Part shown: positions 7,796 to 17,855 of the stretch, in pieces
Numbering within the stretch: position 1 is the first letter of the stretch
Layout: each line of letters starts with the position of its first letter
From: a virus
Reading direction: 5' to 3' (one strand)
Virus record (IMG/VR): IMGVR_UViG_3300044971_002301
Span: 1 to 64,000 of that record
DNA: 64,000 bases
Program-made: the position numbers and the translations under genes
The notes under the pieces: generated by a model
The model's database searches: none
Told to the model about the DNA's origin: nothing
Seen by the model: the letters and a program-made list of their open reading frames with translations, nothing else

Positions 7796-9667
7796 ATGAT
7801 ATCATATACTACAAGGGATTTTCAGGCAATTAGATTAGAGTTAATAAATTATGTTAGAACTTATTATCCTGATTTAATTCAAAACGTAAATGATGCTTCT
7901 GTTTTTTCTGTATTACTTGACTTAAACGCTGCGGTTACTGATAACTTAAATTATCATATTGATAGAAGTTTACAAGAAAGTGTTTTACAATTTGCACAAC
8001 AACCAAGTTCACTTTATAATATTGCTCGAACTTATGGATTAAAAATTCCTGGAATGAGACCATCGATTTCATTGGTTGATTTTTCAATACAAGTTCCACC
8101 TTTTGGTGACGCTCCTGCTGTACAATCTAGTACAGGTACATTACAACCACCAGACTCTGCTTATTTTGGAATTTTAGCTAAAGGTAGTCAGGTAATTGGT
8201 GCTGGTCAAACTTTTGAAACTTTATACGATGTTGATTTTGGTAATGATTTTAATAGTGAAGGAATGGTTAACAGAACAGTAATTCCTAACTTTAACGCTA
8301 ATAATATATTAATTAACTATACAATTACAAAAAGAGAAGTTGTTATTAATGGTATTACAAAAGTATTTAAGAGAGTTATTAATACTCCTGAAACAAGACC
8401 ATTTTTTGAATTTTTCTTACCTGAAAAAAACGTATTGGGTGTAACTGGTGTAATCTTAAAAGACGGTACTAATTACAACAACATTCCTTCAGCACAAGAG
8501 TTTATGGATACTACAAACTTAACTAATAAGTGGTTTGAAGTTGAGGCTTTAGCTCAGGACAATATTTTTATCGAAGACCCAACAAAACCACAGGATGAAA
8601 CAGGTATTAAGGTTGGTCGTTATTATAAAACAAACCAAAAGTTTATTACTGAATATACACCACAAGGATTTTTAAAATTAACTTTTGGTGGTGGAAATAC
8701 ATCCTCAGATGAACTATTAAGACAATTTACTACTAATGGTACTCCTTTAGACATATCGAAATATCAAAATAACTATTCTTTAGGTTCAACACTTAAAGGT
8801 AATTCAACATTATTTGTTCAGTATCGTGTTGGAGGTGGATTGGTAAGTAATCTTGGACCTGGTTCAATTACTCAACTTGGAACTGTGAACTTTAATGTAT
8901 ATGGTAGTGACCAAAATAAAGTTACTGCAGTAATTAATTCTTTATCTTGTAACAACATATTACCATCAATTGGTGGTGCAAATTATCCAAGCATTGAAGA
9001 AATTAGAAATTTAATAACATTTAACTTTGCCGCACAAAACAGAGCGGTAACTATTAATGATTACGAAGCGATTATTAGAAAAATGCCTTCAAGATTTGGA
9101 GCACCTGCTAAAGTTGCAATTACTGAGGTTGATAATAAAATAAACGTACAAATTTTGTCATACGATTCTACAGGAGCGTTAACTGAAGTAGTATCTGGTA
9201 CAATAAAAAATAATATTGCAACTTATTTGTCAAATTACAGAATGATGAATGATTATATCCAAGTTCTTTCGGCTCAAGTAATTGATTTAGCGTTTGACAT
9301 TTTTATTGTACTTAATAGTTCACAAAATCAGGGTGTTGTAATTTCAAATATAATATCAAGGATTAATACTTATATGAGTCCAAGTAATCGAGGTATGGGT
9401 GAAAATCTTTATATATCACAATTAAGAGCGTTAATACAAAGTGAAGAAGGTGTTATTACTGTTGCATCTATAAATGTGTATAACCGAGTTGGTGGATTAT
9501 ATTCATCATCACAAGTTTCTCAATCATATTCTAATACAACAACAAAAGAAATTAAGGTTATAGAAGATACTATTTACGCAGAACCAAATCAAATTTTTAA
9601 TATTAGATTCCCTGATAAGGACATTAAAGTGTCAGTTAAAAATCTAACAACAGTTAATTTCAGTTAA
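7796..9667 (+). CDS. gp6: Baseplate wedge protein gp6 / baseplate J-like
   Basis: A 623-aa protein of the gp6/baseplate J family, which forms the wedge ring and connects neighbouring wedges. The N-terminus is typical: MISYTTRDFQAIRLELINYV, then YPDLIQNVNDASVFSVLLDL and YNIARTYGLKIPG. The C-terminal half contains the J-like core with FNFAAQNRAVTINDYEAII (about 415-433) and the PSRFGAPAKVAIT strand. The length is close to T4 gp6 (660 aa). Starting 4 bases after gp25, it is probably translated with it. Family assignment rests on motif recognition; no alignment was run. Confidence 0.85.
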   Translation: MISYTTRDFQAIRLELINYVRTYYPDLIQNVNDASVFSVLLDLNAAVTDNLNYHIDRSLQESVLQFAQQPSSLYNIARTYGLKIPGMRPSISLVDFSIQVPPFGDAPAVQSSTGTLQPPDSAYFGILAKGSQVIGAGQTFETLYDVDFGNDFNSEGMVNRTVIPNFNANNILINYTITKREVVINGITKVFKRVINTPETRPFFEFFLPEKNVLGVTGVILKDGTNYNNIPSAQEFMDTTNLTNKWFEVEALAQDNIFIEDPTKPQDETGIKVGRYYKTNQKFITEYTPQGFLKLTFGGGNTSSDELLRQFTTNGTPLDISKYQNNYSLGSTLKGNSTLFVQYRVGGGLVSNLGPGSITQLGTVNFNVYGSDQNKVTAVINSLSCNNILPSIGGANYPSIEEIRNLITFNFAAQNRAVTINDYEAIIRKMPSRFGAPAKVAITEVDNKINVQILSYDSTGALTEVVSGTIKNNIATYLSNYRMMNDYIQVLSAQVIDLAFDIFIVLNSSQNQGVVISNIISRINTYMSPSNRGMGENLYISQLRALIQSEEGVITVASINVYNRVGGLYSSSQVSQSYSNTTTKEIKVIEDTIYAEPNQIFNIRFPDKDIKVSVKNLTTVNFS

Positions 9668-9699
9668 CATCATTTATTTTTTGAAAATCGTGTGTAAAC

Positions 9700-9706
9700 T
9701 ATTTAT
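9700..9706 (+). promoter_or_regulatory. TATTTAT motif before the 1,865-aa structural gene
   Basis: TATTTAT ends 12 bases before the ATG at 9719, inside a 51-base gap between gp6 and the next gene. Confidence 0.4.
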
Positions 9707-9718
9707 TAAAAAACACAC

Positions 9719-12700
9719 ATGTCTTCATCTTACAGAATTAGAACAGAGTTAGGGATTGATAAAGTAATTCAGGTAAAACTTGAACAAAATTTTGACACAC
9801 TTGAATTATTGTCTTTATCAATTAATCCAAATGATACTTACATTAGAGCTTGTGCTGACTATGGGGTGGTTGTTGGTAGAGTTTTCTGCAATAACGGATT
9901 TGGTTTACCTAACGCTAAAATATCTATTTTTATTGCTTTAGATGAGGCAGACATCAATGATACTGTAATTAGTACATTATATCCATACAGAACAATTAAT
10001 GACGTTAATGAAGATGGTTACAAATACAATTTATTACCTTATACACCCTCTTACACAGGACACATTCCTGTTGGGACTTTTCCTGATAGAAATGACGCTT
10101 TAACTAATAAGTCGGTAATTCAGGTTTACGACAAGTATTTTAAGTTTGTTGTTACCACAAATGGTTCGGGTGACTTTATGATATTAGGTGTACCACCAGG
10201 ACAGCATACTTTATTTATGCAAGTTGATTTGTCCGATATTGGTGAGTTTTCATTTACACCTGCGGATTTAATTAGAATTGGTAGAGCAACTGAATCACAA
10301 GTTAACGGGGCTCAGTTTAAGTTTTCTGAAAATTATAGTGAACTACCTCAAATTGTGACAATATCAAAAACAGTTCAAGTTGCACCATTTTATGGTGAAC
10401 AAGAAACTTGTGATTATTATATTGCAAGAACTGACTTTGACTTAACTGCTGAAGCTCAAGTTACTATTTTACCTACAGCAGTTTTTATGGGTTCATTGGT
10501 TTCAACAGTTGATGAAACTAAATTAGGGTATAATAATATCTATGACAAATGTAAAATCCCAAAAACAATGGGTGACTTGTGTGACTTGACTTCAGGTCCT
10601 GGGCAAATATTGGCGATAAGACAAAGTTATAGAACTGATAGTGACGGATTACCGATATTGGAAACAGTTGAATTAGAAAATGGTGGTAAAGTAATTGATG
10701 AAAATGGAGCTTGGTTACTAGAAGTTCCAATGAACCTTGATTATGTTTATACCGATGAAGAGGGTAATCAACAAATAACACAAAATCCTGAAGTTGGTAT
10801 ACCGACAAAAGGTAAGTACAGATTTAAAGTAAAATGGGAACAAGGCCCTGAAATTTCCGAACCTACTAAAAGAGCTTATTTTTTAGTTCCAAATATTAAA
10901 GAATATGGTTGGACTAATTCAGACGACCCATATTTGGATTACCAATTTAATGAACAGATTGGTATTCCTGTATCTATTTTCATACCATCAAATTCTCCAA
11001 ATGAGAATGGTGAGTATGTTTATTTATCAGACGCAGGTTTAAATCCTAATGAAACTAATCGAGTGTATAGATTAACAGGTACGTTAAATGTTGAAAACTT
11101 TCAAATATATTACTCTGATGGTACTCAATATCTTTCACAAAATATATATCCGCAAGATTTTACATCTTTATATTTTGTTTATGATAGAATAGATGATGGT
11201 TCAGATGCAATCATCAACTTCTTAAAAATTGATGAAGATAGATTTTTACTTGAACAGTCATATGCTTTTAGTTTAGATTGGACAGACTATGCTAATGTGT
11301 CAGCCGCAATTAATTGTGAAGATACATTTATGGAACTTAAATATAATAAAGTTTACACTGTTAGTCAGTTAATGGATAGATATGTTTCGGAAAGGAGACC
11401 GTGGAATACAACAGGTATTAAAAATATTTTAGATGATAAATGTACAGGTGAATATAACAAATTTCCAACCAATGATGCATTTTTTAGAGTAAATTTTACA
11501 TATATAGTGTACAACATATTCTTTGAAATTTTCAGATATATCGCAATGATTTTAATGATTATTGCTCACATTTTGGGATTTCTATGGTTAGTTGTCGGAC
11601 CAATTTTGGCGACAATTGTTTCATTAATTCAAACTCTTGTTTATGGAATATGTGTTTCGTTAAATTGGATTAGAAGAAGATTTGGTAGACCTGAAAGAAC
11701 ATGTAATACACCAATAGATGTTAGTGCATTTTTTACAGGTAATCCTTTTAAAAATCTTGGTTTACCTTTATTATTGTATACTGAAGATGGTTGTGAAAGA
11801 TGTAATTGTAGGTTAGATGACCAAAGAATTAATTTTGATTCTATTGGACAACCTAATTTATATACGTTACTTAATTCAAGTATTTTAATTGACTCAACCG
11901 ATTTTACACTCTATCGTAGTGATAATGTTGAATCTGAGTATATATCTGGTTTATATGCTGGTGACGTAAATCCAAGTCAATATTTTGAGTATAATAGATT
12001 TCCGTGGGTTATTGCTGAAATTGAAGTTGAAGTTGAGGTTAACAATAACGGAGATACTGATATTAGAACATTAACTAACTCTCATTTCTCAACGTCGCTA
12101 CCTTATTCTGAATATTTAAATTCTTGGAACAATAAAGGTAGATATTTTGATGGTACTGATATTGAAACTGATTTTGGTCTTCCAACTGACTTTTACGGTT
12201 CAACAAGAATGATAGTTTCAATTGAACCTGATTTTAACAATCCTCAAACAAAATATCATATGGATAATTTTACGGTATTGTTTATTGACCCGTCGGCTAG
12301 TCCGTTAGAAGCTGGTAAGATAGTATCATTTCAGGATAGAGATATGTCAATTGACCCGAATTATTTTTCTGAACAAAGACAAGTATATGCTACAGGTACA
12401 ACAATTAATTTATCACATATTAATGTACAATGGACAAACCCTACAACGGGGCCTAACCAAGCTAGTCAAATGATGACAACGTATAATATACCAGGATTTG
12501 ATAGTTTACCTAAGACAACAGGTTTTCCATCTGACATTGAATATTTCCAAGTAATTACGGGATGGACAGTTGGTCAATATAAAGAAATTATAGGTAACCC
12601 TTTTGGTGGTAAATTTGGACTCTTATATAATTACAGTATGACTCATTATGAATATAGTACAGGTAATAATATTGCGGGGTATAATGGAAGAATTAGGAGA

Positions 12701-15316
12701 TTTGAGAATCCACAAAACATTATTGGAATATCTAATTTAATATCAAATATTGATGATTATCAAATTGTTGTTTTAATGAGAGGTGTTGATGTTCACTCAC
12801 CTAGAGTAAAACAAAGAATTTATACTGACCCATTTTTTAATGCCTTTGGTTATGGTTATGGGTATGTTAATAACAATGGGTCTTTACCTCCATTAAATCA
12901 AGTTTTAGACAATCCAAGTGGTTATATTGAAGGTTATTACAAGTTAAATATACCCTTACAACCAAATGCGTATAATAATAAAACTTGTACAAGACATAAT
13001 CAACTGGGTACTAATACTGACGCTGACCAATGGGGTAGTACTGTATTTTATGATAGTTACGCCTTTTTATATAATACTAATTTATTTTCAGCGTATATTA
13101 CTAATATGTTAAATTACTATTCGTCTTTTGATATAACCACGTTTGGTCAAAATGGTAGTAATAGTCAAATACCACCTCAGTTTTCCGATGGTAGTTACAA
13201 TCCATTATACTTGAATTTTGATAATGGTTATACTAGAAATAGTACGTTAAATTTTATGGGAGGTTATTTTAGTGTACAACAACAAAATCCTGCGAGTGGG
13301 GCAGGAAACTGTAGTTTACCAAAACCGGTAACTCCCGTTTATACTTTAAATTATTGGAACTTTCCTGAGTTATATAGTGGGAATGGTTTAATTCCCTATC
13401 AAACATTAGAAGGACAGTCTTTGTATTATTTAAATATTGGTTATTCTTATTACAATTCAGATTGTGAATTTTGTAATGGAGGTCTCGGTGAACCATGTAG
13501 TTTACTAGTTAATAGTTACAGTAGTTTCCAAAGAGGCTTTATTTCACCTTCATACAATAGTACAAATTCATATGCTAATTCTAACGCCAATGGATATACA
13601 ATCTATTCAAGTATTAATATGAATAATAGTTCAAGAATTGTTGTAAGAACTGATAGGTTACCGACATCAACATCTGAGTCAATTAATGGTGGTAATAGTT
13701 ACTTGATGCACCAAAACCCAACATTTGCAATTTTCCAATACAACGACTCTGGTGAACAATCTGAACTAACTAATGTAACACAACAAGCATTTTCAATTAA
13801 TGATAGTACAAATCAATTTTTACCTTATGCTGAAGTCGCTGACTCTTTAGCTGATTGTGAAAAGGCGGTAATGTTAAAGTGTTATGAGTTAATTAATGGA
13901 GTGCCCACTATAAAACCTGATTGTGAGGAATTAATGAACCCAACATCGAGCAATAAAAAATTCTTTAATTATGGTACAGGATGTTATAATTTAGTTTCAA
14001 AATTAATTGCAACTATTCCTGATGACATAAGGTCGATTGTTGAATGGTCACAAAGAGTTAAAGTTAATAATGCGGTATGTTTCAATGTGTTTTCCCATTC
14101 ATTTTCAAATCAATGGATAAATGGTACTTTATACGCTTATCCATTCAACAATAAAAGAGTATTTACTGGTTCTGATAATAGACCGTACAGTATCTTTTGT
14201 AAGGATACAATATACTTCCATGAAACAAGTAATAATTTTTATTACAGAAGTTCTCCTTGGTCAGTGACTGAAGGATTTATTGGTAAAAATAATACAACTT
14301 TTGGTAACACTATTGACTTTGGAAATTATAAATTTTTACAGTCACCTACAACAATTTTAGATTTAGGGCCTAAAGCTTATTTCATTCAGGAGTTAGTAAA
14401 TAATGATGACTATGATGGTTATATTGTTTCTAAAATTAAATCTACAAGTTACAATAATGTTTCTGAAATTTTGAATTTGTTTATATTAAGTCGTTTAGTT
14501 AATCCAAATTTTTTACAATTTTTAATACCATCGACACCGGGTGTGAATGAAGGTTCGGACGACCCAACCGTAAGAGGTTTCTTTAAAAATAGAAGATGGG
14601 AAAATAACAATACTAGTACATTACCTGCATTAGTTGATGCTGATTATGCTCAGATGATATCAATTAACTCTGAGTTTGGTATAATACCATTTAGTGTTTC
14701 TAATTACGCTCAAACAGTAGATTCAGTATACCAACCTGTAATTTTAGGTGACGAAAATAATTTCCCATTTTTTGGATTGTTATTAACAGGTATTACCCAA
14801 GATAGAGATTATATATCACCAAGACGAACTATATGGAATCCACAGGCAACTATTGATACCCCACAACAATATAATTTTACTGAAATTCCTGTTAAGTCAC
14901 AAGAAGTACCATTTTATTTATGGAAACTTATAAAAATGAATAATGAAGAGACTGGACAACCTATGGACTATGGGACAATTTTTGGTTCACAAAATAATAA
15001 TTGGGTGACAAACTATCCTGATTCAACAGGGGAGTTTAATAATTCATTCTTCCAATACAAATATCAAAAATTAGATAGATTTAATAATGCTAGTCGATAT
15101 TTTCAGGTGGATGGAAACTTGGCGGCTAATTATAGAGGGACTTTAATAAACTTTGACTCAAATAATGTACCAACAGATACAATACCGACTCAAAACTTTA
15201 ATCCTCAATTTTTAGTAGGTGCTCCAAACCACTTCTATTTTGGATTAAAAAGAGGTGGAAGTGCGTTAGATAGATTTTTAATAAAATACGTAAATACAGA
15301 AGAAGTAATTGAATGA
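9719..15316 (+). CDS. Giant virion protein, probable baseplate wedge (gp7 position)
   Basis: A 1,865-aa protein in the place that gp7 occupies in T4. Residues 1-230 contain a transthyretin/carboxypeptidase-regulatory-like beta domain (GRVFCNNGFGLPNAKISIF, then NGSGDFMILGVPPGQHTL). About residues 600-650 are strongly hydrophobic (FRYIAMILMIIAHILGFLWL and LVVGPILATIVSLIQTLVYG), enough for two membrane helices, and are followed by a basic WIRRRFGR and a Cys cluster (DGCERCNC, about 695-705). The remaining 1,100 residues are Tyr/Asn/Ser-rich beta-type sequence. Membrane-like helices inside a tail protein are unusual. The overlap of its stop with the next start indicates translational coupling. 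A baseplate role is inferred from order; T4 gp7 similarity is not evident by eye. Confidence 0.65.
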   Translation: MSSSYRIRTELGIDKVIQVKLEQNFDTLELLSLSINPNDTYIRACADYGVVVGRVFCNNGFGLPNAKISIFIALDEADINDTVISTLYPYRTINDVNEDGYKYNLLPYTPSYTGHIPVGTFPDRNDALTNKSVIQVYDKYFKFVVTTNGSGDFMILGVPPGQHTLFMQVDLSDIGEFSFTPADLIRIGRATESQVNGAQFKFSENYSELPQIVTISKTVQVAPFYGEQETCDYYIARTDFDLTAEAQVTILPTAVFMGSLVSTVDETKLGYNNIYDKCKIPKTMGDLCDLTSGPGQILAIRQSYRTDSDGLPILETVELENGGKVIDENGAWLLEVPMNLDYVYTDEEGNQQITQNPEVGIPTKGKYRFKVKWEQGPEISEPTKRAYFLVPNIKEYGWTNSDDPYLDYQFNEQIGIPVSIFIPSNSPNENGEYVYLSDAGLNPNETNRVYRLTGTLNVENFQIYYSDGTQYLSQNIYPQDFTSLYFVYDRIDDGSDAIINFLKIDEDRFLLEQSYAFSLDWTDYANVSAAINCEDTFMELKYNKVYTVSQLMDRYVSERRPWNTTGIKNILDDKCTGEYNKFPTNDAFFRVNFTYIVYNIFFEIFRYIAMILMIIAHILGFLWLVVGPILATIVSLIQTLVYGICVSLNWIRRRFGRPERTCNTPIDVSAFFTGNPFKNLGLPLLLYTEDGCERCNCRLDDQRINFDSIGQPNLYTLLNSSILIDSTDFTLYRSDNVESEYISGLYAGDVNPSQYFEYNRFPWVIAEIEVEVEVNNNGDTDIRTLTNSHFSTSLPYSEYLNSWNNKGRYFDGTDIETDFGLPTDFYGSTRMIVSIEPDFNNPQTKYHMDNFTVLFIDPSASPLEAGKIVSFQDRDMSIDPNYFSEQRQVYATGTTINLSHINVQWTNPTTGPNQASQMMTTYNIPGFDSLPKTTGFPSDIEYFQVITGWTVGQYKEIIGNPFGGKFGLLYNYSMTHYEYSTGNNIAGYNGRIRRFENPQNIIGISNLISNIDDYQIVVLMRGVDVHSPRVKQRIYTDPFFNAFGYGYGYVNNNGSLPPLNQVLDNPSGYIEGYYKLNIPLQPNAYNNKTCTRHNQLGTNTDADQWGSTVFYDSYAFLYNTNLFSAYITNMLNYYSSFDITTFGQNGSNSQIPPQFSDGSYNPLYLNFDNGYTRNSTLNFMGGYFSVQQQNPASGAGNCSLPKPVTPVYTLNYWNFPELYSGNGLIPYQTLEGQSLYYLNIGYSYYNSDCEFCNGGLGEPCSLLVNSYSSFQRGFISPSYNSTNSYANSNANGYTIYSSINMNNSSRIVVRTDRLPTSTSESINGGNSYLMHQNPTFAIFQYNDSGEQSELTNVTQQAFSINDSTNQFLPYAEVADSLADCEKAVMLKCYELINGVPTIKPDCEELMNPTSSNKKFFNYGTGCYNLVSKLIATIPDDIRSIVEWSQRVKVNNAVCFNVFSHSFSNQWINGTLYAYPFNNKRVFTGSDNRPYSIFCKDTIYFHETSNNFYYRSSPWSVTEGFIGKNNTTFGNTIDFGNYKFLQSPTTILDLGPKAYFIQELVNNDDYDGYIVSKIKSTSYNNVSEILNLFILSRLVNPNFLQFLIPSTPGVNEGSDDPTVRGFFKNRRWENNNTSTLPALVDADYAQMISINSEFGIIPFSVSNYAQTVDSVYQPVILGDENNFPFFGLLLTGITQDRDYISPRRTIWNPQATIDTPQQYNFTEIPVKSQEVPFYLWKLIKMNNEETGQPMDYGTIFGSQNNNWVTNYPDSTGEFNNSFFQYKYQKLDRFNNASRYFQVDGNLAANYRGTLINFDSNNVPTDTIPTQNFNPQFLVGAPNHFYFGLKRGGSALDRFLIKYVNTEEVIE

Positions 15317-17111
15317 TAATTTTCAAATATTAAAAGGTACCGCTAGGTATGCGAGTGCTCCCGACATTGATAGTAAAATCAATGTTACTTTAGATAGTAC
15401 TCTGAAGGAACTTACTGAGTATGACAGAAATTTAGGAATTGATTTAGCCTTCAGATTTGATACTGAAAGACAACAATCAACAATTTTTAATTTTACCTGT
15501 AAGTTTACTCTTCTTTTTGAAAACGCTTATTCAGGATTAACACAACCAATTACAAATCCGTATTCACCAATCAATAGAAATTTATATTATGTAAGTCCTG
15601 AAACGTATAGAATTTTACAAAACAGTAATCCTGACCCTAGTTTTGAAATTGCTTGGGCTGGTTTACCACAATATCATGAGTTTGAGTTTATAAGAACGGA
15701 TTATAATGTTCCTGGATATACAACCATTCAAAATAACCAAACTCCACATGTACCATTTAATACTTTAGAGGCAACGTTTTACAATTGGTTTTTTTATCTA
15801 ACATATCCTTTTGAAAGTGATTATACAAAACAATTACAAATTTTATTAGATGATGGTAATACTTTTGATTGGATTATTGGGAATGGAATTCCATTTGTAG
15901 TAAGTAATGAATTTATAAATGGTAAACCTGTAATTCAATTTACGTGTCCATTTAATCATAATTTAAGTGAAGGTGATAGTGTTGAATTAACAATTTCTTG
16001 TAACACTAATAATACCTTTGATGTTTATACTTTAGGTGATTCATATGCGAATAATCAAGATAGAATATTCACAATATATAATTTAGGTTATGCTGATTGT
16101 GGTAATTTTTATGATGGGGCAATTGGATTAATGAAACGAATTACAACTAAAGGTAATCCTGAATCAAAATCAAAATATTATGTAAGAAGACACAAAGTTA
16201 TTACAAGTTATAATGATTCAGAATTAACAAAAACAGGTTTTGAAAATAATCCATTCGGTACAAACACAAAATATGAGTCAAAAGCTTTAACTCCAAATTT
16301 GAGTCCAAGAATTTCAATAAAAGAAGGTTCACAAAGTTATAACTTATCATTTAAAAACGATGTTGATATAAATAACCTTTTAGATAATTTAAATAGACCT
16401 GTTACTGAATTTTATACAACAGTAGTTAATAGAGGATATTTTGGATTTTTTAATAAACCAATTGTTAATGGGGTAGGGTTAAAACAGGGATGGGAGTTTA
16501 ATCTTGGGCCAAATTTAAATACATGGTGGAACGATACAAACACGTTAGCGTTAACAAACGTTCAAACTAATTTCTATGATAAAACATCACCTGGTGGTAC
16601 AATTTTAAGATTTTATTATAATTTACCATATAATGTTGGAGATACTCTTGATGGGGATATTTGTGAATGGAATGATATGACACAAACTGAAACTGTTTTG
16701 TCTGAATATTACCAAAAAATAAATTTTAATCAAAAAATATTTAGAACATCACCTATTGGTGAGTCAAATCCAAATACTGAAGGTTATTATTATAAACCAC
16801 ACTATAAATTCCAAATAAGGGTTTTTTCAGATTATGTTGAACAAAGTGACGAAAGTAATCCTCAAAATTTTCCTTTAGTTAATTTACCTACTTACGCTTT
16901 CTTTTCAAGTTACAATAATGATTTCAGATGGAGAGATATATATCCTTATGGTTTCATTGATGATATTGGACGAGGTGTTGATAGGCCTTTTTTAAATAAC
17001 AAACATTACGTACATGAAAACTTCATTTTTAGATTAATACCTGAAGGAAGTAATGTAACTAATATAAACACTACACAAGTTAACGACCCAATTACAGATG
17101 GTTGTGAATAA
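15309..17111 (+). CDS. Putative baseplate/tail structural protein (gp8 position)
   Basis: A 600-aa protein beginning at a TTG that overlaps the previous stop codon; the ATG at 15313 is out of frame and closes at once. Sequence is aromatic- and Asn-rich beta structure throughout, with no membrane segment or enzyme motif. The N-terminus reads NDNFQILKGTARYASAPDID, and a similar NFKILK opening occurs in the next gene, hinting at a shared attachment segment. Position after the gp7-like gene suggests a gp8-type wedge protein, but I cannot confirm homology. The downstream gene overlaps by 14 bases. Confidence 0.55.
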   Translation: MNDNFQILKGTARYASAPDIDSKINVTLDSTLKELTEYDRNLGIDLAFRFDTERQQSTIFNFTCKFTLLFENAYSGLTQPITNPYSPINRNLYYVSPETYRILQNSNPDPSFEIAWAGLPQYHEFEFIRTDYNVPGYTTIQNNQTPHVPFNTLEATFYNWFFYLTYPFESDYTKQLQILLDDGNTFDWIIGNGIPFVVSNEFINGKPVIQFTCPFNHNLSEGDSVELTISCNTNNTFDVYTLGDSYANNQDRIFTIYNLGYADCGNFYDGAIGLMKRITTKGNPESKSKYYVRRHKVITSYNDSELTKTGFENNPFGTNTKYESKALTPNLSPRISIKEGSQSYNLSFKNDVDINNLLDNLNRPVTEFYTTVVNRGYFGFFNKPIVNGVGLKQGWEFNLGPNLNTWWNDTNTLALTNVQTNFYDKTSPGGTILRFYYNLPYNVGDTLDGDICEWNDMTQTETVLSEYYQKINFNQKIFRTSPIGESNPNTEGYYYKPHYKFQIRVFSDYVEQSDESNPQNFPLVNLPTYAFFSSYNNDFRWRDIYPYGFIDDIGRGVDRPFLNNKHYVHENFIFRLIPEGSNVTNINTTQVNDPITDGCE

Positions 17112-17853
17112 TTTTAAAATATTAAAAACAAATATTGATAAGGGGATTAACATCCCAATCAATATAAATTGGGACTTTTTGGATAGGGAAGACGCTCTTA
17201 ATTTGTATGAGGAACAAATTATTACTGAAATAATTGGTGAACCTGAAAATTATGAAACTGCAAGATTTTCATATCCATATCCTTTTAGGTATGTTTTTAA
17301 TTTTAAAAACAGTGGTGATACCGATTGGGTAAATAGTTATGTTGAATCGGGTAGATTTACACAACCTCAAGTTTTAAATAAGACAACTGCGTTTATGAAA
17401 TCATTCTTCAAGATTGATTTTTACGATAGTCAAAATACTTTAAGAAGACGAAATTTTCTAACTGTTATTTTAAATAAAAAAAATGATACAACAGATGTTG
17501 ATTTGGGAAATAATCAAGGAACGGGTAAACTATCAATACCTCGATATAGTTTGAACCCATTAACTAATCCTGAAGGTTTTTATCTTTATTGGTTTGAAAA
17601 TCCTGAAATATTAAATTTAACAAAATTGTATATGACTGTTAAATTTTTTGATGGTTCTGATGGGACATTTACAACGTTTACCACAAAAAAACAAACCGAT
17701 TCATCGACACCTTATCGATTGACTACTGATTATTTTATGAGAGAAGTTAATTTTAATTTTACTCAACAGACATATACAATAAATAATCTTAATTCACAAA
17801 TTCCACTTTCAACAAATAATTGGTACGAGTATAAAAATCCACCTACAGTATAA
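17098..17853 (+). CDS. Tail/baseplate structural protein, unknown
   Basis: A 251-aa protein overlapping the previous gene; the ATG at 17098 and a GTG at 17104 are both possible starts. It opens with VNNFKILKTNIDKGINIPIN, resembling the start of the preceding protein. The rest is mixed alpha/beta with NFKNSGDTDWVNSY and FFKIDFYDSQNTLRRRNFLT. No known domain is recognised. Its setting in an unbroken run of structural genes makes a virion role likely. Confidence 0.5.
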   Translation: MVVNNFKILKTNIDKGINIPININWDFLDREDALNLYEEQIITEIIGEPENYETARFSYPYPFRYVFNFKNSGDTDWVNSYVESGRFTQPQVLNKTTAFMKSFFKIDFYDSQNTLRRRNFLTVILNKKNDTTDVDLGNNQGTGKLSIPRYSLNPLTNPEGFYLYWFENPEILNLTKLYMTVKFFDGSDGTFTTFTTKKQTDSSTPYRLTTDYFMREVNFNFTQQTYTINNLNSQIPLSTNNWYEYKNPPTV

Positions 17854-17855
17854 AA

